64,000 bases of DNA from JAMQKA01 sp043951865 (GTDB lineage: Bacteria; Bacteroidota; Rhodothermia; Balneolales; Balneolaceae): assembly GCF_043951865.1 (NCBI RefSeq), contig NZ_JBINJF010000012.1, positions 62,001 to 126,000 on the forward strand. Direction: 5' to 3'. The stretch's first letter is position 1. Every line of letters begins with the position of its first letter. Shown piece by piece: positions 8,350 to 18,937 of the stretch. The notes below the pieces were generated by a model, which worked only from the letters and a program-made list of their open reading frames with translations, made no database searches and had not been told where the DNA came from. The position numbers and the translations under genes are program-made.

Positions 8350-9515
8350 TGTAGTTCAGAATTGACTATAGAGGCTATAGGAGCTGATTTTTAGCTACTA
8401 TGTACCCACTAATGTACCAACTTTGAGTGTCACTAGTGAAGAAAGTTAACAATAAATAATGGCAAGTTTACCAAGAGTAGGTATTTGAATATAGATGGTT
8501 TTTCCTTAGATGAAGGAAGTGTATTTACTACATGGTATAGTAACAGTATTGAACACGCCATATACTGAAACTAACCGTATTGATGTACAAAGTCTTACGA
8601 AAAAGGAAGAATAGAATTAAGAACCGGAATAAATGGGTTTGGTTCCAACATAGCCTCAGAAGTAAATAAACTTTAATTAGAAGAACGGTACGAGATGGTA
8701 AACATCGTATTGGATGAGGTAAGTAACCGATTCCAATTATAGTTGGAGCAGTAGCTGAAAATATAGATACAGCACAGTATATTATAGAATTATATATCGA
8801 GATGGGTTGTAATAATATTCTATTTTAATTTCTGTATAAGAAAGAAGGTAAAATATATAATAATTTTATGTGATTAGCTGAAATGGGGCCCAAGGTGATC
8901 ATGTTGCAAGACTGGGACCCTAGTGGATATACCTACCTGAGGCACTAATCTACAAACTTATAAAGACGTAGAAGTTCTTCGGTGTTTGAAAATAGAAACC
9001 AATCTTACAAGGAAAATATATCCAGAATATACTTGATCAAAGGTTGTTTAAGTGTCAGCGGAGGATGGGTTGTTACACAGATGTTAGAAGATTTGAAAAG
9101 TGGGGTGCTTATATTTATGCCAACTGGTATGCATTATATAAAGGTGATGTATACTTGCAAATTTAAGATTTACCATAAAAATGGAAAGCTTTATGAAGAT
9201 GAATAGTTAATTCATGATGTCTTACCAGTTTTAGTTTTCTTAAATAAGCACTCAAATATTTCTGTTCACTTTTTAAAAAAGTTGCTTCACCAACAAGGTA
9301 TTTAAAGTATATTATCCTCTGTTATAAGAAACTTTACCATTTCCCTCACATAAAAATATTAGTTGTTAAAATAGTTTTAGTATTGGGGAATTTCCAAGTA
9401 GCCATTCTATCTGAATACCTATTTAATAAAGTAGATTAATTGATAGCTCTATCGAATAGGTTCTTTAACGGACCACGAGTCATATGGGGAAAATTCAACT
9501 AAAATTTTAGGAGTT
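8350..9515. other. AT-rich stretch with decayed coding fragments, no supported gene
   Basis: About 1.2 kb between the tRNA half and the first susC. No complete gene is convincing. A short frame near 8605-8673 reads GRIELRTGINGFGSNIASEV before a stop and may be a relic of an unknown gene. A 74-codon frame at 8982-9206 has no recognisable features. The part just before 9516 holds the leader of susC with TTAGGAG ahead of the ATG. Confidence 0.45.
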
Positions 9516-12500
9516 ATGGAAAAAAGAAACAGATCTGGAACTAAAAGGTTTATTAATATTGCACAAAATTTGGTGTTTAGGGTTATTCCTTTATTCCTAC
9601 TTGCTGCTCTAATTACTCTTGGTATAAATACAGATAGCGTAGCCTTTCATGTTAACCAAGAGGAGACGGTCAGTGGAATAGTTACTGATGCAGAAACAGG
9701 TGAATCTCTTCCTGGTGTTAATATAATTGTCAAAGGTACAACGATTGGTACCACTACAAATATAGAAGGTGAGTACTCATTAGACGTGCCTTCACTAAAT
9801 GATACGTTAGTTGTTTCCTTTGTTGGTTATCAAACTCAAGAAATAGCAATAAACGGACGCCAATCAATTAATATAACTTTAACTCAATCTGCAATTACTG
9901 GTGAGGAATTAGTTGTTGTAGGCTATGGAACAAGAACCAAGGAAACTGCAACGGGATCTATAAGTGCAGTTTCCGGAGAAAGAATGGAGAAGGCACCTGT
10001 AACCAATCTTTCACAAAATCTAAGTGGTAAGATCCCTGGTTTATTTGCAGTAAATACCAGTGGGGAGCCAGGAGCTGATGATGCGACTTTGCGTATACGT
10101 GGTGAGCACACTTTGAATAATAATCAACCTCTCATAGTAATTGATGGGGTGCCCAGTCGATCGGGGGGGCTTGATCGTCTTAATCCTAAAAATATTGAGA
10201 ATATCACGGTACTAAAAGATGCTTCAGCGGCTATCTATGGTGCTCGAGCGGGCAATGGTGTTATACTAGTTACAACCAAACGAGGGAATAAAGGAGCACC
10301 ACAATTTAATATCGAATTTAATCAGGGTTTTTCTCAGCCAACTCGTCTACCTGAAACTGCGGATGCCTCAACATATCTCCGGATGCTGAACGAATTAAAT
10401 ATGTATAGGGGTAATCCTCCACAATATTCGGAAGAAGAATTACAAAATTATGCAGATTCTAATTCAGATCCTTGGTTATACCCCAATACAAATTGGTTTA
10501 ATGAGGCATTGAAATCTACTTCTCATCAGACCAAAGCAGATATGTCAGTTTCTGGGGGAGGTGAGAATGTACAGTACCGTTTATCATTGGGTGCTCTTAC
10601 TGAAGATGGTATTTTTGTAAATAGTTCCACTCGTTACAATCAATATAATTTTAGAAGCAATATTGATGGACAAGTATCAGATAATATAGACCTTAAATTT
10701 GATGTAGCAGGCCGATGGGAAGATCGTAACTATCCTACTGTACCTGCAAGTAGTAGATTTGAAAATTTGATTCAAGCTTTTCCTAATCTTCCAGGTTTCT
10801 GGCCTAGCGGGCACCCGGGTCCGGCTTTTGAGGCTGGTGGAAATAATCCCGTTGTAACAGGGAGTGATGTTACCGGATTTGATGATGATGATCGATACTA
10901 TCTACAGACCAACTTACAATTAGCAGTTGAGTTTCCTGGTGTAGATGGTTTTGAAATACGAACTTCTGGCTCCTTTGACAAAGATTTTCATCAGCAAAAA
11001 AGATTTGTCAAACCTTGGACATTATATTCATTTGATGAAGCTGCCTATCGGGCCAATGGCGGTGATCCAGTACAATATCTATCAGGAGCAAAAAGGGGAG
11101 CTTCAGAACCGTCACTGTCACAACAGAGTAATGAGGGTTATGATATCCTTGTGAACCTGATAGGTGAGTATCAGAAGGACTTGGAGAATCATTCATATAA
11201 TATATTAGTAGGATCTGAGTATCAAAAATTTGAAAATTCTTGGTTCTATGCATTTCGTCGAAACTTTATAACTGATCAGGTTCCTCAATTTTTTGCTGGT
11301 GGACAAGCTCAACAGGATATTAATGGAAGTGCCAGCAAAGGAGCTAGATTAAACTTTTTTAGTCGGGTTAACTATGATTACAAAGATAAATATCTACTTG
11401 AGTTTGTGGCACGATATGATGGCTCTTACATATTCCCTGAAGGTAATCGTTTCGGTTTCTTCCCGGGTTTTTCTGCAGGATGGGTTTTGAGTGAAGAAGA
11501 GTTTTTCCAAAATAATCTTTCCTTTCTAAATTATTTTAAACTGCGTGCATCTTGGGGGCAGACTGGTAATGATCGCGTTTCACCATATCAGCACCTTACA
11601 AGTTACGGATTCGGTTCCGGTTATATCTTTAATATTGATCAGTTGGCACCTAGTATTAGGCAGACCCAAACTCCTAATCCGAATATAACTTGGGAAGTAG
11701 CAAATCAGTTTGACGTTGGTATTGAAGGGGAGCTCTTTGAAAATAGTTTAGCGTTCGAGTTTGATTACTTCGATTATTTGAGAACTGATATTCTAACCTT
11801 TAGAAATGCATCAATACCTAGATCCTCCGGATTAGAATTGCCAAGGGAAAATATCGGAGAGGTAGAAAGTTGGGGTTTTGACGGCTCATTAACTTGGAGA
11901 CAACAGATAAATAGAGATTTTCTTTATGATATTACAGTTAGTGGGGGATATGCTACTAATGAGATTCAATTCTGGGATGAACCACCTGGGGCTCCTGAGT
12001 GGCAAAAGTCCACTGGTTCTAAAATGAATACAGGTCTTTATTATGATGTAATTGGGGTATTCCAGGATCAAGAAGATATAGATAGTTATCCCTCTTGGCC
12101 TGGGGCTCGTCCGGGAGATCTTATCTTTCGAGATGTTAACGAAGACGATCAAATAAATGCAGCCGATCGTATTCGAGTTGAGCGGAACGACCTACCGGAA
12201 TGGACAGGAGGTATAACATTAAATGCTGAATATAGACAATTTGATTTAACGATATTTTTTCAAGGTGCTGCAGGTGCATCACAATATATTCAGACTGCTT
12301 CAGGTCAATTTGGTAATTATTATAAGAAATTTGCTGACAAAAGATGGAGGCCTGATCCCAACGATCCTACAGCTATGACGCCCCATCCAGATTATTCCAA
12401 TTTTGATGGCCCAAGAGCATTTAACAGAACACAGGAATACTGGATAGCTAACAGGAATACATATTTCTTTCGCGAAACCGATTATTTACGGCTTAAAACA

Positions 12501-12698
12501 CTTGAAATAGGATATAACCTTCCCTCAAATATTAGTACTCTAGTAGGTCTTGATGATATGCGAGTTTACGCTAACGGATTTAACCTGTTAACGTGGACTA
12601 GTTATGATTTAGGAGATCCTGAGTCAGCAGGCCATCCCCGCGGGGGAAGATATCCACAAGAAAGGATATTTAATTTAGGATTATCCGTTACTTTTTAA
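9516..12698 (+). CDS. SusC/RagA-type TonB-dependent outer-membrane transporter
   Basis: A 1060-residue importer for large ligands, paired with the SusD-like lipoprotein that follows. After the signal peptide (ending near residue 47) comes a carboxypeptidase-D-like regulatory domain (VSGIVTDAETGESLPGVNI). The TonB-box region (GEELVVVGYGTRTKETATG), the plug (ATLRIRGEHTLNNNQPLIVI, then TVLKDASAAIYGARAGNGVI) and the 22-stranded barrel ending in LSVTF follow. Length is normal for SusC. TTAGGAG lies upstream of the ATG. Its ligand is probably the sulfated or acidic glycan handled by the sulfatases downstream, but that is inferred only from position. It has much lower GC than the core genes at the left. 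Confidence 0.96.
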   Translation: MEKRNRSGTKRFINIAQNLVFRVIPLFLLAALITLGINTDSVAFHVNQEETVSGIVTDAETGESLPGVNIIVKGTTIGTTTNIEGEYSLDVPSLNDTLVVSFVGYQTQEIAINGRQSINITLTQSAITGEELVVVGYGTRTKETATGSISAVSGERMEKAPVTNLSQNLSGKIPGLFAVNTSGEPGADDATLRIRGEHTLNNNQPLIVIDGVPSRSGGLDRLNPKNIENITVLKDASAAIYGARAGNGVILVTTKRGNKGAPQFNIEFNQGFSQPTRLPETADASTYLRMLNELNMYRGNPPQYSEEELQNYADSNSDPWLYPNTNWFNEALKSTSHQTKADMSVSGGGENVQYRLSLGALTEDGIFVNSSTRYNQYNFRSNIDGQVSDNIDLKFDVAGRWEDRNYPTVPASSRFENLIQAFPNLPGFWPSGHPGPAFEAGGNNPVVTGSDVTGFDDDDRYYLQTNLQLAVEFPGVDGFEIRTSGSFDKDFHQQKRFVKPWTLYSFDEAAYRANGGDPVQYLSGAKRGASEPSLSQQSNEGYDILVNLIGEYQKDLENHSYNILVGSEYQKFENSWFYAFRRNFITDQVPQFFAGGQAQQDINGSASKGARLNFFSRVNYDYKDKYLLEFVARYDGSYIFPEGNRFGFFPGFSAGWVLSEEEFFQNNLSFLNYFKLRASWGQTGNDRVSPYQHLTSYGFGSGYIFNIDQLAPSIRQTQTPNPNITWEVANQFDVGIEGELFENSLAFEFDYFDYLRTDILTFRNASIPRSSGLELPRENIGEVESWGFDGSLTWRQQINRDFLYDITVSGGYATNEIQFWDEPPGAPEWQKSTGSKMNTGLYYDVIGVFQDQEDIDSYPSWPGARPGDLIFRDVNEDDQINAADRIRVERNDLPEWTGGITLNAEYRQFDLTIFFQGAAGASQYIQTASGQFGNYYKKFADKRWRPDPNDPTAMTPHPDYSNFDGPRAFNRTQEYWIANRNTYFFRETDYLRLKTLEIGYNLPSNISTLVGLDDMRVYANGFNLLTWTSYDLGDPESAGHPRGGRYPQERIFNLGLSVTF

Positions 12699-12718
12699 AG
12701 GTAAAGACAATTAATATT

Positions 12719-14518
12719 ATGAAAAATCTAATAAGTTTATTTTCGATCGCATTATTAAGCGTCTTGATATTTAATGCTTGTGATAACAACCCATTAGATA
12801 TTCAGCCACCTGACCAAATTACTGAAGAGGTTGTATGGGAAGATGTTTCTTTAATAAAAGCTTACCTGAGTGAGGTTTATCGTGGAATGGGCCATGGCCT
12901 TTATCATCATAAGTTGTCAGCTAATACTGATAATGGTCATCCAATTCCTGTAAGGAATGAATCATTCGTTCAATCAAACATTAATTCAAGCGATCGAGGG
13001 ATATTTGATGCTTTTTTAGATAGAGACTACTACCATTACTCTTGGGATCATTTATATGACAAAATTCGGCAACTAAATATTTTTATAGAAGAAATTGATA
13101 ACTCGGCTATAGAAGATCAAAATGTAAAAGATCAATTAAAGGGAGAAGCTCATTTTCTCAGGGCATATTTCTATCACAATTTATTGCGAATGTATGGCGG
13201 AGTACCAATAATTACTGAGGTCTACGGCCTTAATGATGATATGAATGTGCCGCGTAACAGTTTCGGTGAAACTGTTAGCTTTATTGTTCAAGAAGCCGAG
13301 AGTGCCGCTGGTTTACTCCCAACTGTCCGAACCGGAGAAAATCTCGGTAGAGCAAGTGCTGGAGCGGCTTTAGCTTTAAAATCGCGCATACTTTTATATG
13401 CTGCCAGTGATCTTTATCATGAAAATCCGAGTGATATGGTTGAAACCGGCTATACAGGTTCTCAGAATCAAACTCAGATGTGGAGAGATGCTAAAAATGC
13501 TGCTCAAGCTGTAATTGATCTAGACACTTATAGTTTGTTCCGTCCAAATCCTGCAGATAAAGAAGAGGCTGAGCAAAACTATGAACAGCTTTTTCGAACT
13601 CCCAACACCAGTGAAGCAATATTAGAATTATACAGGTCTGAAGAAACAGCCTCAACTGTTGACCCTCCTTATAACCCGAACCTACACCATGGACCTAATG
13701 GCTATCATATGTTTGGTAGTAATACACCAACACAACAACTGGTCGACGCTTATAAGATGGCTGACGGTTCGGAATTTAGTTGGGAAAATCCAAGTCACGC
13801 AAGTGCGCCTTATGAAAACAGGGATCCCCGTTTTTATGCTACAATTGCATACGACGGAGCCGAATATCGAGAACGCCCTGCCGATACCAAAGACAGAGAT
13901 GAAGATGGTGTAATCCAGACATTTCTAGAACTTAATTTGCCGGATGGCACTACAGTTTCGGGTTTAGATACTCGCAATAGTAATGTTGAGCCATGGAATG
14001 GAACATATACAGGATACTATATGCGTAAATTTATTGATGTAAGCAAACCACCAGAAACAGGTCCTCAAAGTGGTGTTTGGCCTTTCTTTCGTTATGCAGA
14101 AATACTACTTAACTATGCAGAAGCTTCAATTGAGCTTGGAGAATTTGGGGACGCTCGTGATGCTTTAAATAGGATTAGGGTTCGGGCAGGAATGCCTGAA
14201 ATTGGTTCATCGGTCACTGGCCAGGAATTAAGTGAGCATTATCGTAATGAACGACGTATTGAACTAGTCTATGAGGAGCATCGATATTTTGATATAAGAA
14301 GGTGGATGATAGCTCCTGACGTAATGGATGTTAATGCCAAAGGTATAGAGATTAATGCGGAGGCTACAGACAGAGCAGATCGCAGCACTTACACCAACTA
14401 TGAGTATGAAGTGATCAGTGTTCAAAACAGGGCTTGGGATAATAAAATGTATTTTATGCCTATTTCGCAAGATGAAATGAATAGAAATAGTGAATTAGTT
14501 CAGAATCCTGGTTTCTGA
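12719..14518 (+). CDS. SusD/RagB-family glycan-binding lipoprotein
   Basis: A 599-residue surface lipoprotein that caps the SusC pore and captures ligand. The signal sequence ends in a lipobox (LIFNAC, Cys21). The helical TPR-type core has family landmarks: FLRAYFYHNLLRMYGGVPII, RNSFGETVSFIVQEAE, FFRYAEILLNYAEASIELG and RNERRIELVYEEHRYFDIRR. It starts 20 bases after the susC stop, so the two are certainly co-transcribed. It ends with the usual MSPISQDEMNRNSELVQNPGF-like tail (here FMPISQDEMNRN). The substrate cannot be read from the sequence. Confidence 0.95.
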   Translation: MKNLISLFSIALLSVLIFNACDNNPLDIQPPDQITEEVVWEDVSLIKAYLSEVYRGMGHGLYHHKLSANTDNGHPIPVRNESFVQSNINSSDRGIFDAFLDRDYYHYSWDHLYDKIRQLNIFIEEIDNSAIEDQNVKDQLKGEAHFLRAYFYHNLLRMYGGVPIITEVYGLNDDMNVPRNSFGETVSFIVQEAESAAGLLPTVRTGENLGRASAGAALALKSRILLYAASDLYHENPSDMVETGYTGSQNQTQMWRDAKNAAQAVIDLDTYSLFRPNPADKEEAEQNYEQLFRTPNTSEAILELYRSEETASTVDPPYNPNLHHGPNGYHMFGSNTPTQQLVDAYKMADGSEFSWENPSHASAPYENRDPRFYATIAYDGAEYRERPADTKDRDEDGVIQTFLELNLPDGTTVSGLDTRNSNVEPWNGTYTGYYMRKFIDVSKPPETGPQSGVWPFFRYAEILLNYAEASIELGEFGDARDALNRIRVRAGMPEIGSSVTGQELSEHYRNERRIELVYEEHRYFDIRRWMIAPDVMDVNAKGIEINAEATDRADRSTYTNYEYEVISVQNRAWDNKMYFMPISQDEMNRNSELVQNPGF

Positions 14519-14917
14519 AACCGGGTAACTAACAATTCAACTAAAAAACAAAATATGTAACTTCGAATAAAGCAGTGCACCTATTAAAAGCAAATAATAC
14601 TGAGATTATTTTAGAATGTGATTATTGCTTTCCTAAGGCGCTTTCCGTAGAACTGTTCCGCAACTGAAGTAGTAAATTTCAAGTTCCTTCAGTTGCGATC
14701 AGTTACGGAGAAAACAGTATTTAATACAACACTGATTATAATGATTTTTAGTGGTATGTAAATACCTCTAGATTAGATCGCTAGAAAGAGTTTGTCATTC
14801 GCACTATTGACGATTTTCACTGATCGTTTCTCGACATACCTAAATTGAAATATTTATTGATTGAGTTTTATGATTTGATCTCAATTTAACTTCATTACCG
14901 AATAAATTTTGATCAAT
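14519..14917. other. Intergenic region between susD and the first sulfatase
   Basis: About 400 AT-rich bases without a gene. It contains the long imperfect hairpin listed at 14645-14708. No clear promoter motif was found, although the length would allow one for the sulfatase series. Confidence 0.5.
14645..14708 (+). terminator. Long hairpin after susD, possible terminator or attenuator
   Basis: Perfect inner arms GCAACTGAAG (14660-14669) and CTTCAGTTGC (14687-14696) enclose a 17-base loop. The stem is extended outward by CCGTA (14645-14649) with TACGG (14704-14708). No long T run follows, so a classical terminator is uncertain. It would reduce read-through from susCD into the sulfatase genes. 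Confidence 0.5.
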
Positions 14918-16333
14918 ATGCCTAATCCATATTACGAACAAAAAAGGCTAATAATAGCTCTAAAATGTTTAGTGTGTTATATCGCTATTTACTTTTTCTT
15001 ACAACCAGTGGATGGTGAGATAAGAGCTACCATTACTGAGAAACCTAATATAATACTTATACTAGTCGATGATTTAGGCTACGGAGATATTGGCTCTTAC
15101 AATGAAGAAATTGATTTTACACCTAATATTGATAGACTTACTAAAAAAGGAATGAGCTTCACAGATTTTCATTCCAATGGTCCAATGTGCTCTCCTACAC
15201 GTGCGGCATTACTAACAGGGATGTATCAACACCGCTTAGGAGGTAGGTTTGAAGCGGCATTGAGTGAAAAAAAGAATCACGAAGGAATGCCTTTGGGAGT
15301 ATTAACTATTTCGGACGTTTTAAGAAAAGAAGGATATGCTACGGGTATGTTTGGGAAATGGCATTTAGGGTATGAGCAGCCTTATTTCCCAAATAATTTT
15401 GGGTTCGATGAATTTAGAGGATTACTATCTGGAGATGGTGATCACTTTACTCATATAAGTCGTTGGGGTAAAAAGGACTGGTGGCATAATAGTGAGTTAA
15501 ACATGGAAAATGGTTACAGTGTAGAATTAATAACAGATGATAGTATTGAGTTTATTGAAGAACATAAAAATGAAGCATTCTTTATTTATACAGCACATTT
15601 AGCAATCCATTTCCCTTGGCAAGGTCCAGAAGACCCTCCACATCGTAAGGCCGGGAAGAAATATGGCAATAATAAGTGGGGTATTATTAAAAATGAGAAT
15701 AATGTACGTCCACATGTAAAAGGTATGATTGAAGCTATAGATAAAAGTGTAGGCAGAATCATCAATAAATTAAAGGAACTGGAATTAGCAAAAGAAACAC
15801 TGGTCATTTTTACTTCAGATAATGGGGGCTATACTCATTACTATCAAAATGAACACAAATTTGAAAATATCTCTAATAATGGACCATTGCGTGGCCAAAA
15901 GGGGCAGGTTTATGAGGGAGGACATAGGGTGCCTATGATAGCATACTGGCCAGGCAAGATTAGGGCTGGTACAGAGACAGATGAAACTGCAATGACTATG
16001 GACTTCTTTCCAACATTGGTTGAACTAACAGGATCGGGACCTATCAAGAACCAAAAAATAGATGGAGTTAGTCTCCTACCCGTACTACTAAAAAATGAAC
16101 ATCTTCCTGAACGTACTCTTTTTTGGAAAATAAGAGATGATTGGGCCATACGTATGGGTCCTTGGAAACTAGTAAACACCGGAGATGATAAGCAATTATT
16201 TAACTTAAGTAATGATATCGGGGAAAAAAGAGATATTTCATCTCAGAGACCAGAACTTTTAAAAACACTTGTTTCATTATATAAAGAATGGCTCCGAGAA
16301 GTTACTTCATACACGCAAAAATGGGGCAAATGA
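14918..16333 (+). CDS. Secreted type I sulfatase (first of three)
   Basis: Hydrolyses sulfate esters in the periplasm using a formylglycine made from Cys. I chose the ATG at 14918; a TTG at 14909 is in frame. An N-terminal hydrophobic segment (ALKCLVCYIAIYFFLQPV) exports it. The metal site starts with NIILILVDDLGYGDIG. The activation motif CSPTR (Cys about residue 91) with LLTG lies where expected, and TSDNGG and GKWHLGYE complete the active site. The length of 471 fits the S1 family. The downstream gene is a sialidase-like propeller, a pairing repeated twice more. No sulfatase-modifying enzyme is encoded in the window. The sulfated sugar is unknown. Confidence 0.94.
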   Translation: MPNPYYEQKRLIIALKCLVCYIAIYFFLQPVDGEIRATITEKPNIILILVDDLGYGDIGSYNEEIDFTPNIDRLTKKGMSFTDFHSNGPMCSPTRAALLTGMYQHRLGGRFEAALSEKKNHEGMPLGVLTISDVLRKEGYATGMFGKWHLGYEQPYFPNNFGFDEFRGLLSGDGDHFTHISRWGKKDWWHNSELNMENGYSVELITDDSIEFIEEHKNEAFFIYTAHLAIHFPWQGPEDPPHRKAGKKYGNNKWGIIKNENNVRPHVKGMIEAIDKSVGRIINKLKELELAKETLVIFTSDNGGYTHYYQNEHKFENISNNGPLRGQKGQVYEGGHRVPMIAYWPGKIRAGTETDETAMTMDFFPTLVELTGSGPIKNQKIDGVSLLPVLLKNEHLPERTLFWKIRDDWAIRMGPWKLVNTGDDKQLFNLSNDIGEKRDISSQRPELLKTLVSLYKEWLREVTSYTQKWGK

Positions 16334-16376
16334 CTTTGGATATTCCTAATCAATTTATTGAGATATCCAAAGTCAT
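16330..16376 (+). terminator. Perfect 14-base hairpin spanning the sulfatase stop codon
   Basis: ATGACTTTGGATAT (16330-16343) pairs exactly with ATATCCAAAGTCAT (16363-16376), loop 19 bases, followed by TAAAAAATTT. The left arm includes the stop codon. It may be an intercistronic attenuator or mRNA-stabilising stem rather than a full stop, because the next gene starts 34 bases later. Confidence 0.6.
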
Positions 16377-16409
16377 TAAAAAATTTACTAATCTAAATAA
16401 TGTAGAAGA

Positions 16410-17465
16410 ATGTTAAGAATAAAATTTCTTGAGATAAGTATACTCATATTATCAATAATTTTGACCTGCTCTTTTTTTACAAAAACTCATGCTCAAAATT
16501 CTGCAATTAAAACAAATGAATTTATTTTTAAGGATGTACCATTCAAGGCATGCCATGCCTCAACAATCGAATCTACGAATGAAGGACTAGTGGCATCATG
16601 GTTTGGTGGTACTAAAGAGGGAAATGAAGATGTTAGAATATGGGTTAGTCGTAAGATAAATGGGGAATGGACCGATCCTGAATCTGTGGCTAATGGGATT
16701 CAACATCAGGATAAAAGATATCCTACATGGAATCCAGTTTTATTCCAATACCCAAATGGTCCCTTGATGCTTTTTTATAAAGTCGGCCCTCATCCGAGTA
16801 AATGGTGGGGAATGTTAAAAACTTCCAACGATGCTGGTAAAACCTGGTCAACAGGTTACAGGTTACCAGAAGATATATTGGGTCCTATCAAAAATAAACC
16901 AATACTAACTCAAGAGGGAAGATTGATTAGCCCGTCAAGTACAGAGAATGATGGATGGCGGGTTCATTTTGAAATGACCAGTAATCATGGTAAATCCTGG
17001 GAATTAATAGGTCCAATCAATGATGCTAGTCAGTACAATGTAATCCAACCTAGTATTTTAAAACATGGTGGAGATACGCTGCAAATTTTGGCTAGAAGTA
17101 AGGAGAATTATGTGATAAGTAGCTGGTCTTATGATAGTGGATATAATTGGACTGAGTTAAAGCCTACTAATTTACCTAATCCCAATTCTGGTACAGATGC
17201 AGTTACACTAGAAAATGGAACCCATCTACTCGTTTATAATCATTCAAAAGGGGAAGAGGGGAAATGGGGAGGTCCTCGGACTCCTTTAAATGTTGCGGTT
17301 TCCAAAGATGGGAATAGCTGGCAAAACGTTTTGACACTTGAAAATGAACCTGGGGAATATTCTTATCCTGCTGTAATCCAGTCTGAGGATGGCTTAGTTC
17401 ACATAACCTATACATGGAAACGAGAGCGTATCAAACATATAGTCATTGATCCATCAAAACTTTGA
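16410..17465 (+). CDS. Secreted sialidase-like beta-propeller enzyme (COG4692-like)
   Basis: A 351-residue exported protein with a signal peptide (IILTCSFFTKTHAQ). It has the pattern I associate with predicted neuraminidases of COG4692: FKACHASTIESTNEGLVASW near the N-terminus, then YPTWNPVLFQYPNGPLMLFY, GPIKNKPI, LISPSSTENDGWRVHFE and DAVTLENGTHLLVYNHS. BNR-type Asp-box elements are visible (SNDAGKTWS, SYDSGYNWT). Such proteins often act on terminal deoxy- or uronic-type sugars; true sialidase activity is not certain. It is closely related to the pseudogene at 21718-22773. It sits between two sulfatases and was probably transcribed with them. Confidence 0.85.
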   Translation: MLRIKFLEISILILSIILTCSFFTKTHAQNSAIKTNEFIFKDVPFKACHASTIESTNEGLVASWFGGTKEGNEDVRIWVSRKINGEWTDPESVANGIQHQDKRYPTWNPVLFQYPNGPLMLFYKVGPHPSKWWGMLKTSNDAGKTWSTGYRLPEDILGPIKNKPILTQEGRLISPSSTENDGWRVHFEMTSNHGKSWELIGPINDASQYNVIQPSILKHGGDTLQILARSKENYVISSWSYDSGYNWTELKPTNLPNPNSGTDAVTLENGTHLLVYNHSKGEEGKWGGPRTPLNVAVSKDGNSWQNVLTLENEPGEYSYPAVIQSEDGLVHITYTWKRERIKHIVIDPSKL

Positions 17466-17486
17466 ATTGACAAAATAAATAGAATT

Positions 17487-18890
17487 ATGGATACTAATTT
17501 ATATATCAAAATAAAATTATTACTGGTTTTATTAATATCAGCCATTGTACCCCAAATTCAAGCTCAGAAAAATCAAGCAAAATCAAAACCAAATATCATT
17601 TTTATAATGGTTGATGATTTGGGGTATGGTGACCTTGGGGCTTATGGCCAAAATAAAATAAAAACCCCAAATATCGACAATTTAGCCAGTGAAGGCATTC
17701 GTTTTACGCAAGCCTATGCAGGTGGCCCGGTATGTACCCCATCCCGAAGTGTGCTCATGACAGGATTGCACAATGGACATACTCCTGCCCGTGACAATAT
17801 CCCTCACTATCATACATATCTGGAGGATGAAGATAAAACAATTGCTGAAGTGTTGAAGGAAGCGGGTTATCGAACAGGGGGAGTCGGTAAGTGGTCCTTA
17901 GGGGATGCGGGTACGGAAGGACGTGCCACTAATCAAGGTTTTGACATGTGGTTAGGATATCTAAATCAAGATCATGCTCATTATTATTATACCGAATACC
18001 TGGATTACAATGAAGGACGACTTGAACTTCCGGGAAATACCGTACTTAGGGAGCACTATAGCCATAATATTTTAACAAGTAAGGCCCTGCAATTTATTCG
18101 TCAATCAAAAGCTCAGTCATTCTTCCTATATGCAGCATATACATTACCACACTTTTCAGCAAAGTCAGAGGATATACATGGACTTACAGTCCCTTCAACT
18201 GAGCCATATAATGATAAAAACTGGCCAGAAAGTGCCAAGAAATATGCGGCAATGGTTCATTTGATTGATCGCGATGTGGGAAGAATAACTCAACTTATTG
18301 ACAAGTTGGGACTTTCAGAAAACACACTAATTATTTTCACCAGTGACAATGGTGGACACAGTACAATTTGGAAGGAATTCAATACTAATGGACCACTTAG
18401 AGGCTATAAGCGATATTTAACAGAAGGAGGAATTCGGGTACCCTTTATTGCAAGGTGGCCGGGAGAAATTCCTTCTGGTGAAGTAAGCCGTGAAATAGTT
18501 GCATTTCAGGATATGATGCCAACATTTGCTGAACTGGCAGGTGTACAAAGTCCTCAAAATATTGATGGCATTTCTATCCGAGAGGCTTTAATGGGTAACG
18601 AGATTGAAAAACCTCACGAATATCTATATTGGGATTATGGACACACTCGAAATCGATATGAACAGGCAGTTCGAATGGGAGAGTGGAAGGGAATACGGCT
18701 TGGACAAGGAAATGAAATTCAGTTGTATAACTTGGAAGAGGATCTCGGGGAAGAAAATAATATAGCCGAGAAACATCCGGAGATTGTTCGGAAAATTGAT
18801 GGAATTATGGAAGCTGCTTTTGAGCCCAACGAACGTTATCCAATTGGAGAGGAGTATACAGGAGATCCAATTTGGAGAAAACAAAATTAG
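17487..18890 (+). CDS. Secreted type I sulfatase (second of three)
   Basis: A 467-residue arylsulfatase-like enzyme. Signal peptide of about 26 residues (LLLVLLISAIVPQIQA). The metal-binding start reads PNIIFIMVDDLGYGDLGAYG. The formylglycine motif is CTPSR (Cys83) followed by SVLMTG. Later landmarks are GYRTGGVGKWSLG, IFTSDNGGHS and GGIRVPFIARWPG. It starts 21 bases after the propeller gene. The sequence differs enough from the first sulfatase (GPVCTPSRSV versus GPMCSPTRAA) to suggest a different position or sugar specificity. The substrate is unknown. Confidence 0.94.
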   Translation: MDTNLYIKIKLLLVLLISAIVPQIQAQKNQAKSKPNIIFIMVDDLGYGDLGAYGQNKIKTPNIDNLASEGIRFTQAYAGGPVCTPSRSVLMTGLHNGHTPARDNIPHYHTYLEDEDKTIAEVLKEAGYRTGGVGKWSLGDAGTEGRATNQGFDMWLGYLNQDHAHYYYTEYLDYNEGRLELPGNTVLREHYSHNILTSKALQFIRQSKAQSFFLYAAYTLPHFSAKSEDIHGLTVPSTEPYNDKNWPESAKKYAAMVHLIDRDVGRITQLIDKLGLSENTLIIFTSDNGGHSTIWKEFNTNGPLRGYKRYLTEGGIRVPFIARWPGEIPSGEVSREIVAFQDMMPTFAELAGVQSPQNIDGISIREALMGNEIEKPHEYLYWDYGHTRNRYEQAVRMGEWKGIRLGQGNEIQLYNLEEDLGEENNIAEKHPEIVRKIDGIMEAAFEPNERYPIGEEYTGDPIWRKQN

Positions 18891-18937
18891 GGTTGATAAT
18901 ATTAAATGCCGACTAACTCAACTTTTAATCATAGCAT

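Noticed and set aside
8982..9206. A 74-residue protein gene in the AT-rich gap
   Set aside because: No recognisable domain, surrounded by decayed sequence; not supported.
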